Origin: Bacillota bacterium
GTDB taxonomy: Bacteria > Bacillota > Clostridia > DSM-8532
Reading direction: 5' to 3'
Assembly (NCBI GenBank): GCA_023415205.1
Contig: JAEZLR010000045.1
Span: 223,044 to 287,043 of the forward strand
Length of the DNA: 64,000 nucleotides
Shown: one piece after another, positions 1 through 8,039 of the stretch
Layout of the letters: every line of letters starts with the position of its first letter
How positions within the stretch are numbered: the first letter of the stretch is position 1
Position numbers and translations under genes: made by a program
The notes under the pieces: generated by a model
The model's database searches: none
What the model saw: only the letters and a program-made list of their open reading frames with translations
Told to the model about the DNA's origin: nothing

Positions 1-27
1 GTTCATTAAAAACTGGGAGGAATTGCT

Positions 28-720
28 ATGAGCCCCAAAATTCGCATCTTGATCGCTGAAGATTTCGATATCATTCGCAGGGAATTTATAGATATCATCA
101 ATAGCACAGACGATATGGAGATTGTAGGGGAGGCCCGAAGCGGACAGGAAATCGTTCATCTGGCGCGGCATATACCTGCCGATATCCTTCTGATGGATAT
201 TGAGATGGAGAATATGCATTCGGGAGTGGATGCGGCTGAAACCATCATCAGCGAGAATATCAATGTGCAAATTATCTTCCTGACGGTCCATGAGACCAAG
301 GAAGTTATTTTATCGGCACTTTCGACAGGTGCCGCCGATTATATCATCAAGACAAGTCCTCCTGAAGATATTCTGGAGCATATCCGCAATACCTATAAAG
401 GAACTCCGGTTTTGGATCAAAAAATACAGAGCTATATGCGCAGTGAGTTTACACGACTGAGGCGCTCCGAGGAAAGCCTGCTTTTCTTTGTGACCCGTCT
501 AACCTCCTTGACACCTGCGGAAAAAGATTTGATCAGGCTTTTACTGGAGGGAAAGAAGGTGGCGGAGCTCGCTGAAATACGCTCAGTTGAAGTGGTTACG
601 ATCAAAACTCAGATCAAGGGTCTGCTGAATAAATTTGGCTGTCATCGGACAAAGGAAATCGTCCGACTGCTTCAGGATATGAATCTGGACCGGCTGTTCA
701 TTGACAACCGCAAGGAATAG
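28..720 (+). CDS. NarL/FixJ-type response regulator
   Basis: Two-component response regulator of 230 residues, expected to bind DNA when phosphorylated. The receiver (about residues 5-120) shows the acidic pair E11/D12, phosphoacceptor D57 in LLMDIEM and K108. The C-terminal part (about 158-220) is a LuxR-type helix-turn-helix beginning SLTPAEKDLIRLLLEGK. A GGGAGG ribosome site lies 7 bases before the ATG. No kinase partner is visible; it could lie upstream of the window. The next gene starts 30 bp downstream with its own ribosome site, so the regulator may be cotranscribed with the carbohydrate genes. Signal and targets cannot be read from the sequence. Confidence 0.9.
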   Translation: MSPKIRILIAEDFDIIRREFIDIINSTDDMEIVGEARSGQEIVHLARHIPADILLMDIEMENMHSGVDAAETIISENINVQIIFLTVHETKEVILSALSTGAADYIIKTSPPEDILEHIRNTYKGTPVLDQKIQSYMRSEFTRLRRSEESLLFFVTRLTSLTPAEKDLIRLLLEGKKVAELAEIRSVEVVTIKTQIKGLLNKFGCHRTKEIVRLLQDMNLDRLFIDNRKE

Positions 721-750
721 AAGATAAAAGAACTGATAGGAGCTAATACC

Positions 751-2013
751 ATGCATACTTTTAAGCTTGACTTAAGTAGAGGACAGGCCCTACTCCCCCG
801 GGAAGAGATGAAGGGCAAAATAGTGAGGGCAGGAGAAATCTGCCGTGACATCATCACAAATCCTCATAACGATCAAGGGGTGAAGGGATGGCTGGAGCCT
901 TACCACGCCCGACCTTTCATAGAAAAGATGCAAAGTAAGGCTGAAGAGATTAGACAAAACGCGGATGTTTTCGTCCTTGTAGGCGTTGGGGGGTCTAATC
1001 AGGCAGCTCGCGCAGTGATTAAAGCCTTGAAAAGAAAAGAAAAACCAACCATTCTCTATGCCGGGAATACCCTTTCTTCAGCTTATCTCTCCGATATACT
1101 GGATGAGCTTGAAGACAAAAGTGTTTATATAAATGTTATCGCCAAAAATTTTGAGACCTTGGAACCGGGCAGTCATTTTAGAGTGCTTCGCAAGGCCTTA
1201 GAACAGAGATATTCACCTGAGGAGATGGCTCGGAGAATCATTCTTACTGGCACCGCCGGTTCTCGCTTGGAGGAGATTGCCAACGAAAACAGCACCCTAT
1301 TCCTGCCCTTTCCCCAGGAGATCGGCGGGCGTTATTCGGCCTTTTCCCCCGTTGGCCTTTTTCCCATGATGGTCGCGGGTTTGGATATCGAACGACTCCT
1401 TAAGGGTGTCAACAGCATGAAGGAGGAAATCTGGGAAAACCCCGAGAACAATCCGGCAGTTCAATATGCCGCTTATAGAAGCCTGGCCTATAAAAATGGG
1501 TTCAATATTGAGCTACTGGCAGCCTTTGAGCCTCAGATGGAGTTTTTCATCAAGTGGTGGATACAGCTCTTTGGAGAAAGCGAGGGAAAAGGCGGTAAGG
1601 GGATATTCCCTGCAGGTGTGGTCTATTCGGAGGATCTCCATTCCATGGGTCAATATCTACAGGATGGTCGTCGCAATCTTTTGGAGACTTTTATTAAGAC
1701 ATCCCCGGATCAGTCCTCGGTAAAAGTGTTGGCTGACAAGGATTTTAGGGATGGCTTTGACTATTTGGACGGTATGGATTTCACAGAGATCAACCGGGCT
1801 GCGGAGCAAGCCACTATTGAGGCCCATTCAAAAGGTGGTGTGCCCTGCGCCATCCTTGACGTGGGACGTCTGGACGAAGAGACTTTTGGCAGGCTTTTCT
1901 ACTTTTTTATGATGGCCTGTGCCCTATCCGGCAAGCTCCTGGGGGTAAATCCCTTCGACCAGGAAGGCGTAGAGGAGTACAAGCGCAGCATGTTTAAAGC
2001 CCTTGGACGCTGA
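751..2013 (+). CDS. pgi: glucose-6-phosphate isomerase family protein
   Basis: Member of the phosphoglucose isomerase family (aldose/ketose hexose-6-phosphate interconversion, cytoplasmic), 420 residues, near the usual length of short bacterial Pgi. Family blocks are clear: VGVGGSNQAARA (sugar-phosphate-binding SIS fold), GGRYSAFSPVGLFP, LFGESEGKGGKG with the catalytic-type glutamate, DLHSMGQYLQDGRR, and the C-terminal LLGVNPFDQEGVEEYK. The ATG has an AGGAG site. It leads a plus-strand group with a sulfatase and a PMI-like enzyme. Because it sits in a sugar cluster it may serve a particular sugar phosphate rather than general glycolysis; whether the genome has another Pgi is not visible here. 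Confidence 0.85.
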   Translation: MHTFKLDLSRGQALLPREEMKGKIVRAGEICRDIITNPHNDQGVKGWLEPYHARPFIEKMQSKAEEIRQNADVFVLVGVGGSNQAARAVIKALKRKEKPTILYAGNTLSSAYLSDILDELEDKSVYINVIAKNFETLEPGSHFRVLRKALEQRYSPEEMARRIILTGTAGSRLEEIANENSTLFLPFPQEIGGRYSAFSPVGLFPMMVAGLDIERLLKGVNSMKEEIWENPENNPAVQYAAYRSLAYKNGFNIELLAAFEPQMEFFIKWWIQLFGESEGKGGKGIFPAGVVYSEDLHSMGQYLQDGRRNLLETFIKTSPDQSSVKVLADKDFRDGFDYLDGMDFTEINRAAEQATIEAHSKGGVPCAILDVGRLDEETFGRLFYFFMMACALSGKLLGVNPFDQEGVEEYKRSMFKALGR

Positions 2014-2068
2014 TGTCCTGACAAAATCTCAAAAGCATGTCAAAATTTAAGTGAAAAAGGTGATAGTG

Positions 2069-3526
2069 TTGGACAGACCCAATGTCATTGTGATTATGGC
2101 GGATCAATTGAAGGCCACCGCTCTCAATCTCTATGGAAATTCCTTCTGTGAAACGCCCTCCATGGAGCGTCTGGCAAGGGAGGGCGTTCTCTATGAAAAT
2201 GCCTTTACGCCCCATCCCCTTTGTGTTCCGGCTCGAATATCCCTGTGGACGGCACAGTACCCCCATACCCATGGCGGGAGGCGCAATGAAACGTTGATGC
2301 CTCCCGAGGCCGTCCATGCCTTTAAACTATGGAAAAATGAAGGGTTCCGCACAGGGCTTATCGGTAAGAATCATTGCTTCCAACAAAAGGAGGATGTGGA
2401 GCTCTTTGATGTGTGGTGTGAAATAGAGCATTTAGGACTTCCCAAGGATGCAGAAAACCGCGGAATGGATTGGGTCAGACCCACGGCTTCCATCCATAAG
2501 GCCCATGAAATAAGGCGCAGCATGCCAAAGCGGAGTCCAAGGATTTATTGCGCCACGTCAAACTATCCCCTTGAGGATTACTCTACTAGCCTTGTGGCCC
2601 ATCAGACGGTAAGGTTTCTGGAGGAGAATCAGGATCAACCCTTTGCCCTTTGGGTGTCCTTTCCAGATCCCCATGCCCCCTATGAGGTGCCTGAAAAATA
2701 CAGGGCAATGTTTCCTCCTGAAAAAATCAAGCTTCCGCCCTGGATTGAGGGGGAGTTTGATAACGCTCCTGAGCGCAACCAGGTTCTACATCGCATCCTT
2801 GGTATGGAAGAGGACAGCCTTGAGGATGTTTATGAGGTTATGGGGACCTATTACGCCATGATACGCTTTCTGGATGATGAAATAGGGAGAATTCTTGATG
2901 CGTTGAAAAGGCTTGGACTGAGCGAAAACACCCTTGTTGTCTTTTGCGCAGACCATGGTGATTTCATGGGGGAGCATGGGATGACGGCAAAGGGCGGGGT
3001 GTTCTATGATTGTCTGACCCGCATCCCTCTCATTATATCCTGTCCAGGGATTATAAAGGCAGGTCAGGTTGATAAAAGTATGGTCAGCTTGATTGATGTT
3101 GTTCCAACACTGCTTACGCTTCAGCACTTTGACATTCCCCCCTCAATGCAAGGAGAGCCCCTTCCTACGATCACTGAGGCCAAGCCAAGGGACGCCGCCT
3201 TTTCTGAGTATGGAGCGGGGGGGCCGCCTTTTAGATTGGCGAATTTGGAAGACTATCCTAAGCCTTATGGCAGGCGAACGCTGATTGAGACTTTGCAATG
3301 GCGTGAGGCAGAAGGAAGACGTAAAATGGTTCGTACTCATGAATGGAAATATGTTCACGATCCAATGGGAGATAAGGATGAGTTGTATGACCTTGTGAAG
3401 GATCCCTGGGAGATAAGAAATGTGGTAGATGATCCTGAAAACAAGGATGTATTGGCTGAGCTGAGGCTCAGGCTCCTTAACTGGAGCATTCAAACCGAGG
3501 ATTCACGTCCCATACCCTTACCTTGA
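2069..3526 (+). CDS. sulfatase (alkaline phosphatase superfamily)
   Basis: Sulfatase-family hydrolase of about 485 residues. It opens with the family block RPNVIVIMADQ (metal ligands) and has the sulfatase signature C-V-P-A-R, whose cysteine would be converted to formylglycine, then VVFCADHGDFMGEHG near the C-terminal third. No signal peptide is seen, so a cytoplasmic role on an imported sulfated substrate is likely. A GTG at 2051 extends the frame but has no ribosome site; AAGGTG at 2057-2062 lies about 6 bases before the TTG at 2069, which I prefer. No radical-SAM sulfatase-maturing enzyme lies in this window. Phosphonate monoester hydrolases share the C-x-P-A-R form, so the ester type is uncertain. 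Confidence 0.85.
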   Translation: MDRPNVIVIMADQLKATALNLYGNSFCETPSMERLAREGVLYENAFTPHPLCVPARISLWTAQYPHTHGGRRNETLMPPEAVHAFKLWKNEGFRTGLIGKNHCFQQKEDVELFDVWCEIEHLGLPKDAENRGMDWVRPTASIHKAHEIRRSMPKRSPRIYCATSNYPLEDYSTSLVAHQTVRFLEENQDQPFALWVSFPDPHAPYEVPEKYRAMFPPEKIKLPPWIEGEFDNAPERNQVLHRILGMEEDSLEDVYEVMGTYYAMIRFLDDEIGRILDALKRLGLSENTLVVFCADHGDFMGEHGMTAKGGVFYDCLTRIPLIISCPGIIKAGQVDKSMVSLIDVVPTLLTLQHFDIPPSMQGEPLPTITEAKPRDAAFSEYGAGGPPFRLANLEDYPKPYGRRTLIETLQWREAEGRRKMVRTHEWKYVHDPMGDKDELYDLVKDPWEIRNVVDDPENKDVLAELRLRLLNWSIQTEDSRPIPLP

Positions 3527-3560
3527 TTGATCTTGATTGGATACAGAGGAGATAGATAGA

Positions 3561-4631
3561 ATGGCGCTTTATAACAGACCCTTGAGACTGGCACAAAACA
3601 GAATCCCTTATCTGATTAAGGGAGGAGAATTAATCGACATCTTTTTAGGACAGGAGCATGTGGATGAGAGCCTTTCGCAGATGTGGATGGCCTCAGTGGT
3701 CTCATCCGTATTGGGCAATGGAACAGAGGGCTTTTCGCGTTTAGTCCCCGAAGATGGGGGCTATTGGCTCAAAGAGCTTCTTGAGAAAGATCCTGCTGGG
3801 TTTTTAGGTGAGGGGCATGTTAAGAAGTGGGGAAACAGCTTGGGACTACTTGTGAAACTGCTGAACTCCCAGGACAGGCTGTTGGTGCAAACTCACCCTG
3901 ATAAGGAAAAGGCCATGAAATATTTTAACTCCCCCTTCGGAAAAACCGAGGCCTGGTATGTTGTAGACACAAAGGCTGGGGAGCCTGCTTATGTATATGC
4001 GGGTTTCAAGCCTGGAGTAGATAAAGAGACCTTTCGGGGGTACATTGAGTCCCAGGATACGGAGAAGATTCTAGGTGCCTTGCATCAATTTGAGATTAGG
4101 GCGGGTCATGTCATCTTTATACCCGCCGGGCTCCCCCATGCTTTGGGCAAGCATTCCCTGGTTGTCGAGATTCAGGAGCCTACAGATATTACTCTGCGTG
4201 CCGAGCGAATAAGGCCCGATGGCAGCGTGCTGCCGGAAGAATCCCTCCACTCGGGAATAGGGATGGAGGGGCTTTTGGATTGTTTTAATTTCAATTCCGC
4301 AAATAAAGAAGTCACGCAAAGCCAGATTTTCCTTGAGCCTAAAACCCTCGCATCCGGAGAGGGATGGACGGAGCTTGGGCTGATTGGGAGAGAAAAGACG
4401 GATTGTTTCTCTATGAATAAAATTCAAATAGCAGCAGGATTCCGCTGTAAGAAAAAGAATCCGGGATTTGCGGTGGCCTTGGTACTGGGGGGCGACGGCG
4501 CTGTTAAGGGCGGGGAGACGATCATTCCCATTACGAGAGGGACTGAACTGTTCTTACCCGCCGGGGTTACAGAATATGAGTATCAGGCAAACCAAGCCCT
4601 GGAGATCATTGAATTCTATCCCCCTCAATGA
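3561..4631 (+). CDS. manA: class I mannose-6-phosphate isomerase-like protein
   Basis: Cupin-fold zinc isomerase of the type I phosphomannose isomerase family, 356 residues. Zinc ligand motifs are visible: QTHPDKEKA (Gln and His), GKTEAWYVVD (Glu) and IPAGLPHALG (His), followed by the substrate-side block LRAERIRPDG. The reading frame is open from a TTG at 3537, but AGAGGAGAT at 3545-3553 points to the ATG at 3561. It follows the sulfatase by 34 bp and ends 30 bp from the convergent nagB-like gene. The family interconverts mannose-6-P and fructose-6-P; in this cluster the substrate may be a related hexose phosphate. Confidence 0.85.
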   Translation: MALYNRPLRLAQNRIPYLIKGGELIDIFLGQEHVDESLSQMWMASVVSSVLGNGTEGFSRLVPEDGGYWLKELLEKDPAGFLGEGHVKKWGNSLGLLVKLLNSQDRLLVQTHPDKEKAMKYFNSPFGKTEAWYVVDTKAGEPAYVYAGFKPGVDKETFRGYIESQDTEKILGALHQFEIRAGHVIFIPAGLPHALGKHSLVVEIQEPTDITLRAERIRPDGSVLPEESLHSGIGMEGLLDCFNFNSANKEVTQSQIFLEPKTLASGEGWTELGLIGREKTDCFSMNKIQIAAGFRCKKKNPGFAVALVLGGDGAVKGGETIIPITRGTELFLPAGVTEYEYQANQALEIIEFYPPQ

Positions 4632-4660
4632 GGGAATGTTTAAGGGCTGTTTAACAGCCC

Positions 4661-5485
4661 TTAAAAAGCTTTTTGTGCAGCGATATGGTTGATCGTGAGC
4701 AGGGCGTCCGGGTGGAGCTGGACTAAAGTGGCCGGGAAGGCTGCCGATACCTCACCATAAGCGGTCTGCCTCACCACAGCGCGATGCCATTCTCTGAAGC
4801 AATAAAGCCTTATTTTTCGTGCCCCCAGAATTTCTTTCATCCCAAGGGTGACACAACGTTTGGGCATGGCCTCAATGGCTCCGTTTAAATCGCCCACTGC
4901 ATTAATGGTGCGGGTTTCTCTGGAAATATCCAGGACACGGGTGGGAAGCTGAGCGAAGGCCTCGGGGCTCAGCTCTTCCTGGGGCTCGTTAAAGGCAATA
5001 TGCCCATTGATGCCTATTCCACCAAATGCAATATCCACACCGCCCAGCTTTTCGATTAATTGGGGAACATAGGCTGTGTTTTCAGGGTCAGGGAATATCC
5101 GCTGATTTTCAGGCATTACAAGATCGCTTCTGATTTTGCTATAGACCTTCCTGTCCATAAAACCACGAAAGCTTAGGGGATGATCCTTGGATATCCACTG
5201 TGAAGCCTCATCCAGATACTCATCCATATTAATAAACCAAACATTTTTCAGGGACAGGTTTTGAGCGTTGACCAGCCGGACAAATATTGGATACTGGCCT
5301 ACCGGGCCAACAGGACAAATGAAAACCGTTTTTTTTCCTACGGCGTTGTTCCGCCGGATTTCTTCAATCATTTCCATGGCAATTTCGTAGAACACTTCTC
5401 CCGAATCGCCCAGCTTCTGTATTTTGAGTCTGGCATCTCTGCCCAACTCTTCAGGGGGGATGTGAAAATAAGCGTAATCCTTCAT
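4661..5485 (-). CDS. nagB: glucosamine-6-phosphate deaminase-like protein
   Basis: NagB-family protein of 274 residues (glucosamine-6-P to fructose-6-P plus ammonia in characterised members). Motifs are FINMDEYL (catalytic base region) and GGIGINGHIAFNEP (active-site His and Glu). The residue matching E. coli D141 is Asn here. The minus-strand ATG has an AAGGAGG site 5 bases upstream. It lies 41 bp downstream of lacI and is very likely cotranscribed with it. Sequence similarity to standard NagB looks moderate, with an unusual N-terminus, so it may act on another aminosugar phosphate or serve as a sugar-phosphate isomerase. Confidence 0.78.
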   Translation of the reverse strand: MKDYAYFHIPPEELGRDARLKIQKLGDSGEVFYEIAMEMIEEIRRNNAVGKKTVFICPVGPVGQYPIFVRLVNAQNLSLKNVWFINMDEYLDEASQWISKDHPLSFRGFMDRKVYSKIRSDLVMPENQRIFPDPENTAYVPQLIEKLGGVDIAFGGIGINGHIAFNEPQEELSPEAFAQLPTRVLDISRETRTINAVGDLNGAIEAMPKRCVTLGMKEILGARKIRLYCFREWHRAVVRQTAYGEVSAAFPATLVQLHPDALLTINHIAAQKAF

Positions 5486-5526
5486 GATAAGCCTCCTTAC
5501 TTAGTGTTACCTGATAAATAAGGTTG

Positions 5527-6555
5527 TTAGCCTTTGTTTTTTAACCGTGCACAGCTTTCCCTTTGTATCAGCTTGTAGGGAACTTCAATTTTAACAGGAA
5601 TATGATGCCCGCCCTCGATACGATCCAGCAGGACTTTAACAGCGAATTTGCCCAGATCCTCTTTGGGAATATTAATGCTGGTCAGCATGGGGGAGACAAA
5701 TTGGCACATTTCCACATTATCTATACTGATAATGGAGATGTCGTCGGGTATTTTAATTTGCGCCTCACTCAGTGCCTTCATCACCCCAATAGCAGTGATA
5801 TCGTTGGCACAGAAAATGGCTGTGGGAGAGCGGGGCGCGGTTTTTAACATTTTCAGGCCGCTTTCGTAGCCGCCCTTGGTGGATTGAGGAGTATCCAGAA
5901 TATAGCTTCGGTCAATCGGTATCTTTAGCTCCACTAAGCTATCATAATATCCACGGTAGCGGGCCTCATTGGACATTTCACCGATATAGGCGATCTGAGT
6001 ATGGCCCAAGCCATGCAATTGCTTCACCGCGGTACGCGCTGCCTGATAACCATCGCACACCACCTGATCACAATCATCCTGAACCTTGTTTAGGCCTGTA
6101 TAAACAAGATTCTTAAAGCGGCTGCGAAGGTAGGTGAACAGAGGCTTTGAATACCGACCCAGAAGGATGATGCCATCAGGGTTGGACGTTACGATATCCT
6201 CATAGCCACCCTTCCGACCCATCTCAAAGGCGGAAAACACCCCCGTCACAGTGCACCCCCGTTTAATGGCTTCCTGCTCAATGGCTTGGAATATCTGGGA
6301 GAAAAAGGGGTCGGACAGGCCGTCGGAGGATCTGGCAAAAATACAGGAGAGGGCATGGGTTTTCGGCTCCGGGCTACCACTGCCTTTTTTGAGATTCTGG
6401 GCGGTGACGTTAGGAATATAGTTGGTTTCACGAACAAGCCTCCAGATCAGCTCACGGGTCTTGCTGCTGGCCGAGTGGGTGTCTTTTCCGTTAATGACTC
6501 GTGAAACCGTCGATACAGAAACATTGGCAAGTTTTGCAAGCTCTTTTAAAGTCAA
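5527..6555 (-). CDS. LacI-family transcriptional regulator
   Basis: LacI/GalR repressor of 342 residues. The N-terminal helix-turn-helix reads TLKELAKLANVSVSTVSRVING, followed by the hinge region and a periplasmic-binding-protein-like effector domain (from about residue 65; ISIISIDNVEMCQFVSP is the typical late block). It starts at a TTG with GAGGTG six bases upstream on the minus strand. It is divergent from the PFK-TPI-LarA-mutarotase operon and upstream of nagB. Palindromes matching LacI-type operators lie in the intergenic region, one over its own predicted -35 box, suggesting autoregulation. The inducer is probably a sugar phosphate of the pathway, but nothing shows which. Confidence 0.92.
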   Translation of the reverse strand: MTLKELAKLANVSVSTVSRVINGKDTHSASSKTRELIWRLVRETNYIPNVTAQNLKKGSGSPEPKTHALSCIFARSSDGLSDPFFSQIFQAIEQEAIKRGCTVTGVFSAFEMGRKGGYEDIVTSNPDGIILLGRYSKPLFTYLRSRFKNLVYTGLNKVQDDCDQVVCDGYQAARTAVKQLHGLGHTQIAYIGEMSNEARYRGYYDSLVELKIPIDRSYILDTPQSTKGGYESGLKMLKTAPRSPTAIFCANDITAIGVMKALSEAQIKIPDDISIISIDNVEMCQFVSPMLTSINIPKEDLGKFAVKVLLDRIEGGHHIPVKIEVPYKLIQRESCARLKNKG

Positions 6556-6645
6556 CGAAACACCTCAATCCATAAAACATAGCTTTTGGCTTAAAGCCCA
6601 GTAAAATACCTGTATTTTGGTGACAAGGACAGTATAACATAAAGT

Positions 6646-6675
6646 AGTATACCACTTTATACAGGAAAGACTCAA
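6646..6675 (-). promoter_or_regulatory. predicted lacI-nagB promoter
   Basis: On the minus strand TTGAGT (6675-6670) and TATACT (6651-6646) are 18 bp apart, about 90 bp before the lacI start. The -35 box overlaps the operator-like palindrome at 6673-6682, which would give autorepression. Confidence 0.6.
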
Positions 6676-6683
6676 ACGTTTGC
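6672..6683. promoter_or_regulatory. LacI-type operator 1
   Basis: Perfect 10-bp palindrome CAAACGTTTG with the central CG typical of LacI-family sites, between lacI and the divergent pfk gene. It overlaps the predicted lacI -35 box. The core AAACGTTT recurs at 6741-6748. Confidence 0.65.
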
Positions 6684-6738
6684 GCCATATCCCTGTTTTT
6701 GAACTGTGGTAGACGCCGGGCACTTAAGGTCAGGGTAC

Positions 6739-6750
6739 GCAAACGTTTAC
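6739..6750. promoter_or_regulatory. LacI-type operator 2
   Basis: GCAAACGTTTAC, same AAACGTTT core as operator 1 and centred 67 bp from it, upstream of the PFK operon. Two matching palindromes between divergent units with a LacI gene fit a looping or dual-operator arrangement. I could not assign a convincing -35/-10 pair for the plus-strand operon. Confidence 0.6.
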
Positions 6751-6867
6751 TTATTTTGTTAAGTGGAAATGCAAACCCCTGTGATAACATGTAACTAGTA
6801 GATAAACCCTTCAAAGAATCGGAGACCCTCGTAAAAGAGGGAGGCGAACAAAGGAGCGGTTAAGGTT

Positions 6868-8025
6868 TTGAAAGCAAATGTTCTAATTGTGCATGGCGGG
6901 GCACCCACGGCGGTTATTAATTCATCCTTGTATGGTGCCGTAACCGAAGCAAAAAAATATGACCAGGTTGACCGGATTTATGGTGCCCTTGGAGGGTCAA
7001 AGGCTATTCTGGACGAAAACTTCTTTGACCTTAAACAGGTGGGAGAGGAGTCATTGAGGCTTCTGCTTCAAACCCCCGCATCGGCTATTGGCACCTCACG
7101 ATATGAGCTTGATGACACACATTATGAGCGTATGGTTGAGATCTTTCAGCGGAACAATATTAAATATGTGCTATTTAATGGGGGCAACGGGTCCATGGAC
7201 ACCTGTGGAAAGATTCATAGGGTCTGTGAGAAAAAGGGCATTCATGTGGTGGGTATTCCCAAAACCATTGATAACGATATTGCCATCACCGATCATGCGC
7301 CCGGCTTTGGAAGTGCGGCGCGCTATATTGCAGCCACTGTCAGCGAGGTGGCGCAGGATGTTAAGGCCCTGCCCATTCATGTCTGTGTGATTGAGGCCAT
7401 GGGAAGAAATGCTGGTTGGCTTACCGCGGCATCCGCCCTGGCAAGAAAAAAAGAGGGAGATGCACCCCATCTTATTTATCTTCCCGAACGCCCCTTTGAT
7501 GAGGATGAGTTTATAGAGGATGTTAAGAAGCTTCATGAAAAGCTGGGCGGCGTTGTGGTTGTAGTGAGCGAGGGGCTGAAGGACAAGGAAGGAAAGCCTG
7601 TTGTGCCACCAATCTTCCAGGTGGGAAGATCGCTTTACTACGGGGATGTGAGTTCCCACCTGTCCACCTTGATCATCAAACGCTTAGGGATCAAAGCCAG
7701 AAGTGAGAAGCCCGGCCTATGCGGAAGAGCCTCCATAGCCTTCCAATCAGAAATTGACCGGGAGGAAGCCGTCACCGCAGGAGCGTGTGCGGCAAAGGCG
7801 GCTCTGGAGGGCAAAACCGGCGTCATGGTAGGGTTTGAAAGGATTCCCGGGGAACCCTATCGCAGTAAAACCATTCTTATCCCTATAGAAGAAGTCATGC
7901 TCCATGAGAAGGTTCTCCCCGAATACTACATCAATGCCCGGGGAAATGACGTGACCAAGGAGTTTATAGAGTGGTGCAGGCCGCTCATAGGAAGCGAGCT
8001 TAGAGATTTTATCAGTTTTAAGTGA
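6868..8025 (+). CDS. 6-phosphofructokinase family protein (ATP or PPi donor unclear)
   Basis: Phosphofructokinase of 385 residues, the length of the long PFK group rather than the 320-residue PfkA. Seen: GGAPTAVINSS near the N-terminus, GGNGSMDT at residues 105-112, PKTIDNDI at 131-138 and VIEAMGRNAGWL. The lysine in PKTIDND is the pyrophosphate-type residue, but the position that is Asp in PPi enzymes is Gly here, so the phosphoryl donor cannot be read off. It starts at a TTG with AAGGAG 11 bases upstream. It is the first gene of a four-gene operon (PFK, TPI-like, LarA-like, mutarotase) divergent from lacI, and would phosphorylate fructose-6-P or a related ketose phosphate. Confidence 0.85.
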   Translation: MKANVLIVHGGAPTAVINSSLYGAVTEAKKYDQVDRIYGALGGSKAILDENFFDLKQVGEESLRLLLQTPASAIGTSRYELDDTHYERMVEIFQRNNIKYVLFNGGNGSMDTCGKIHRVCEKKGIHVVGIPKTIDNDIAITDHAPGFGSAARYIAATVSEVAQDVKALPIHVCVIEAMGRNAGWLTAASALARKKEGDAPHLIYLPERPFDEDEFIEDVKKLHEKLGGVVVVVSEGLKDKEGKPVVPPIFQVGRSLYYGDVSSHLSTLIIKRLGIKARSEKPGLCGRASIAFQSEIDREEAVTAGACAAKAALEGKTGVMVGFERIPGEPYRSKTILIPIEEVMLHEKVLPEYYINARGNDVTKEFIEWCRPLIGSELRDFISFK

Positions 8026-8039
8026 TGGGGGGAAGTAGA

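Noticed and set aside
27..2013. Response regulator as dedicated controller of the sugar module
   Set aside because: Only proximity supports it; the LacI gene with matching palindromes is the better candidate, and no kinase is visible.
4661..5485. Asn at the NagB D141 position as a sign of lost activity
   Set aside because: As far as I recall Asn occurs here in other Firmicutes NagB proteins (G-x-N-G-H form), so it is not evidence of inactivation.
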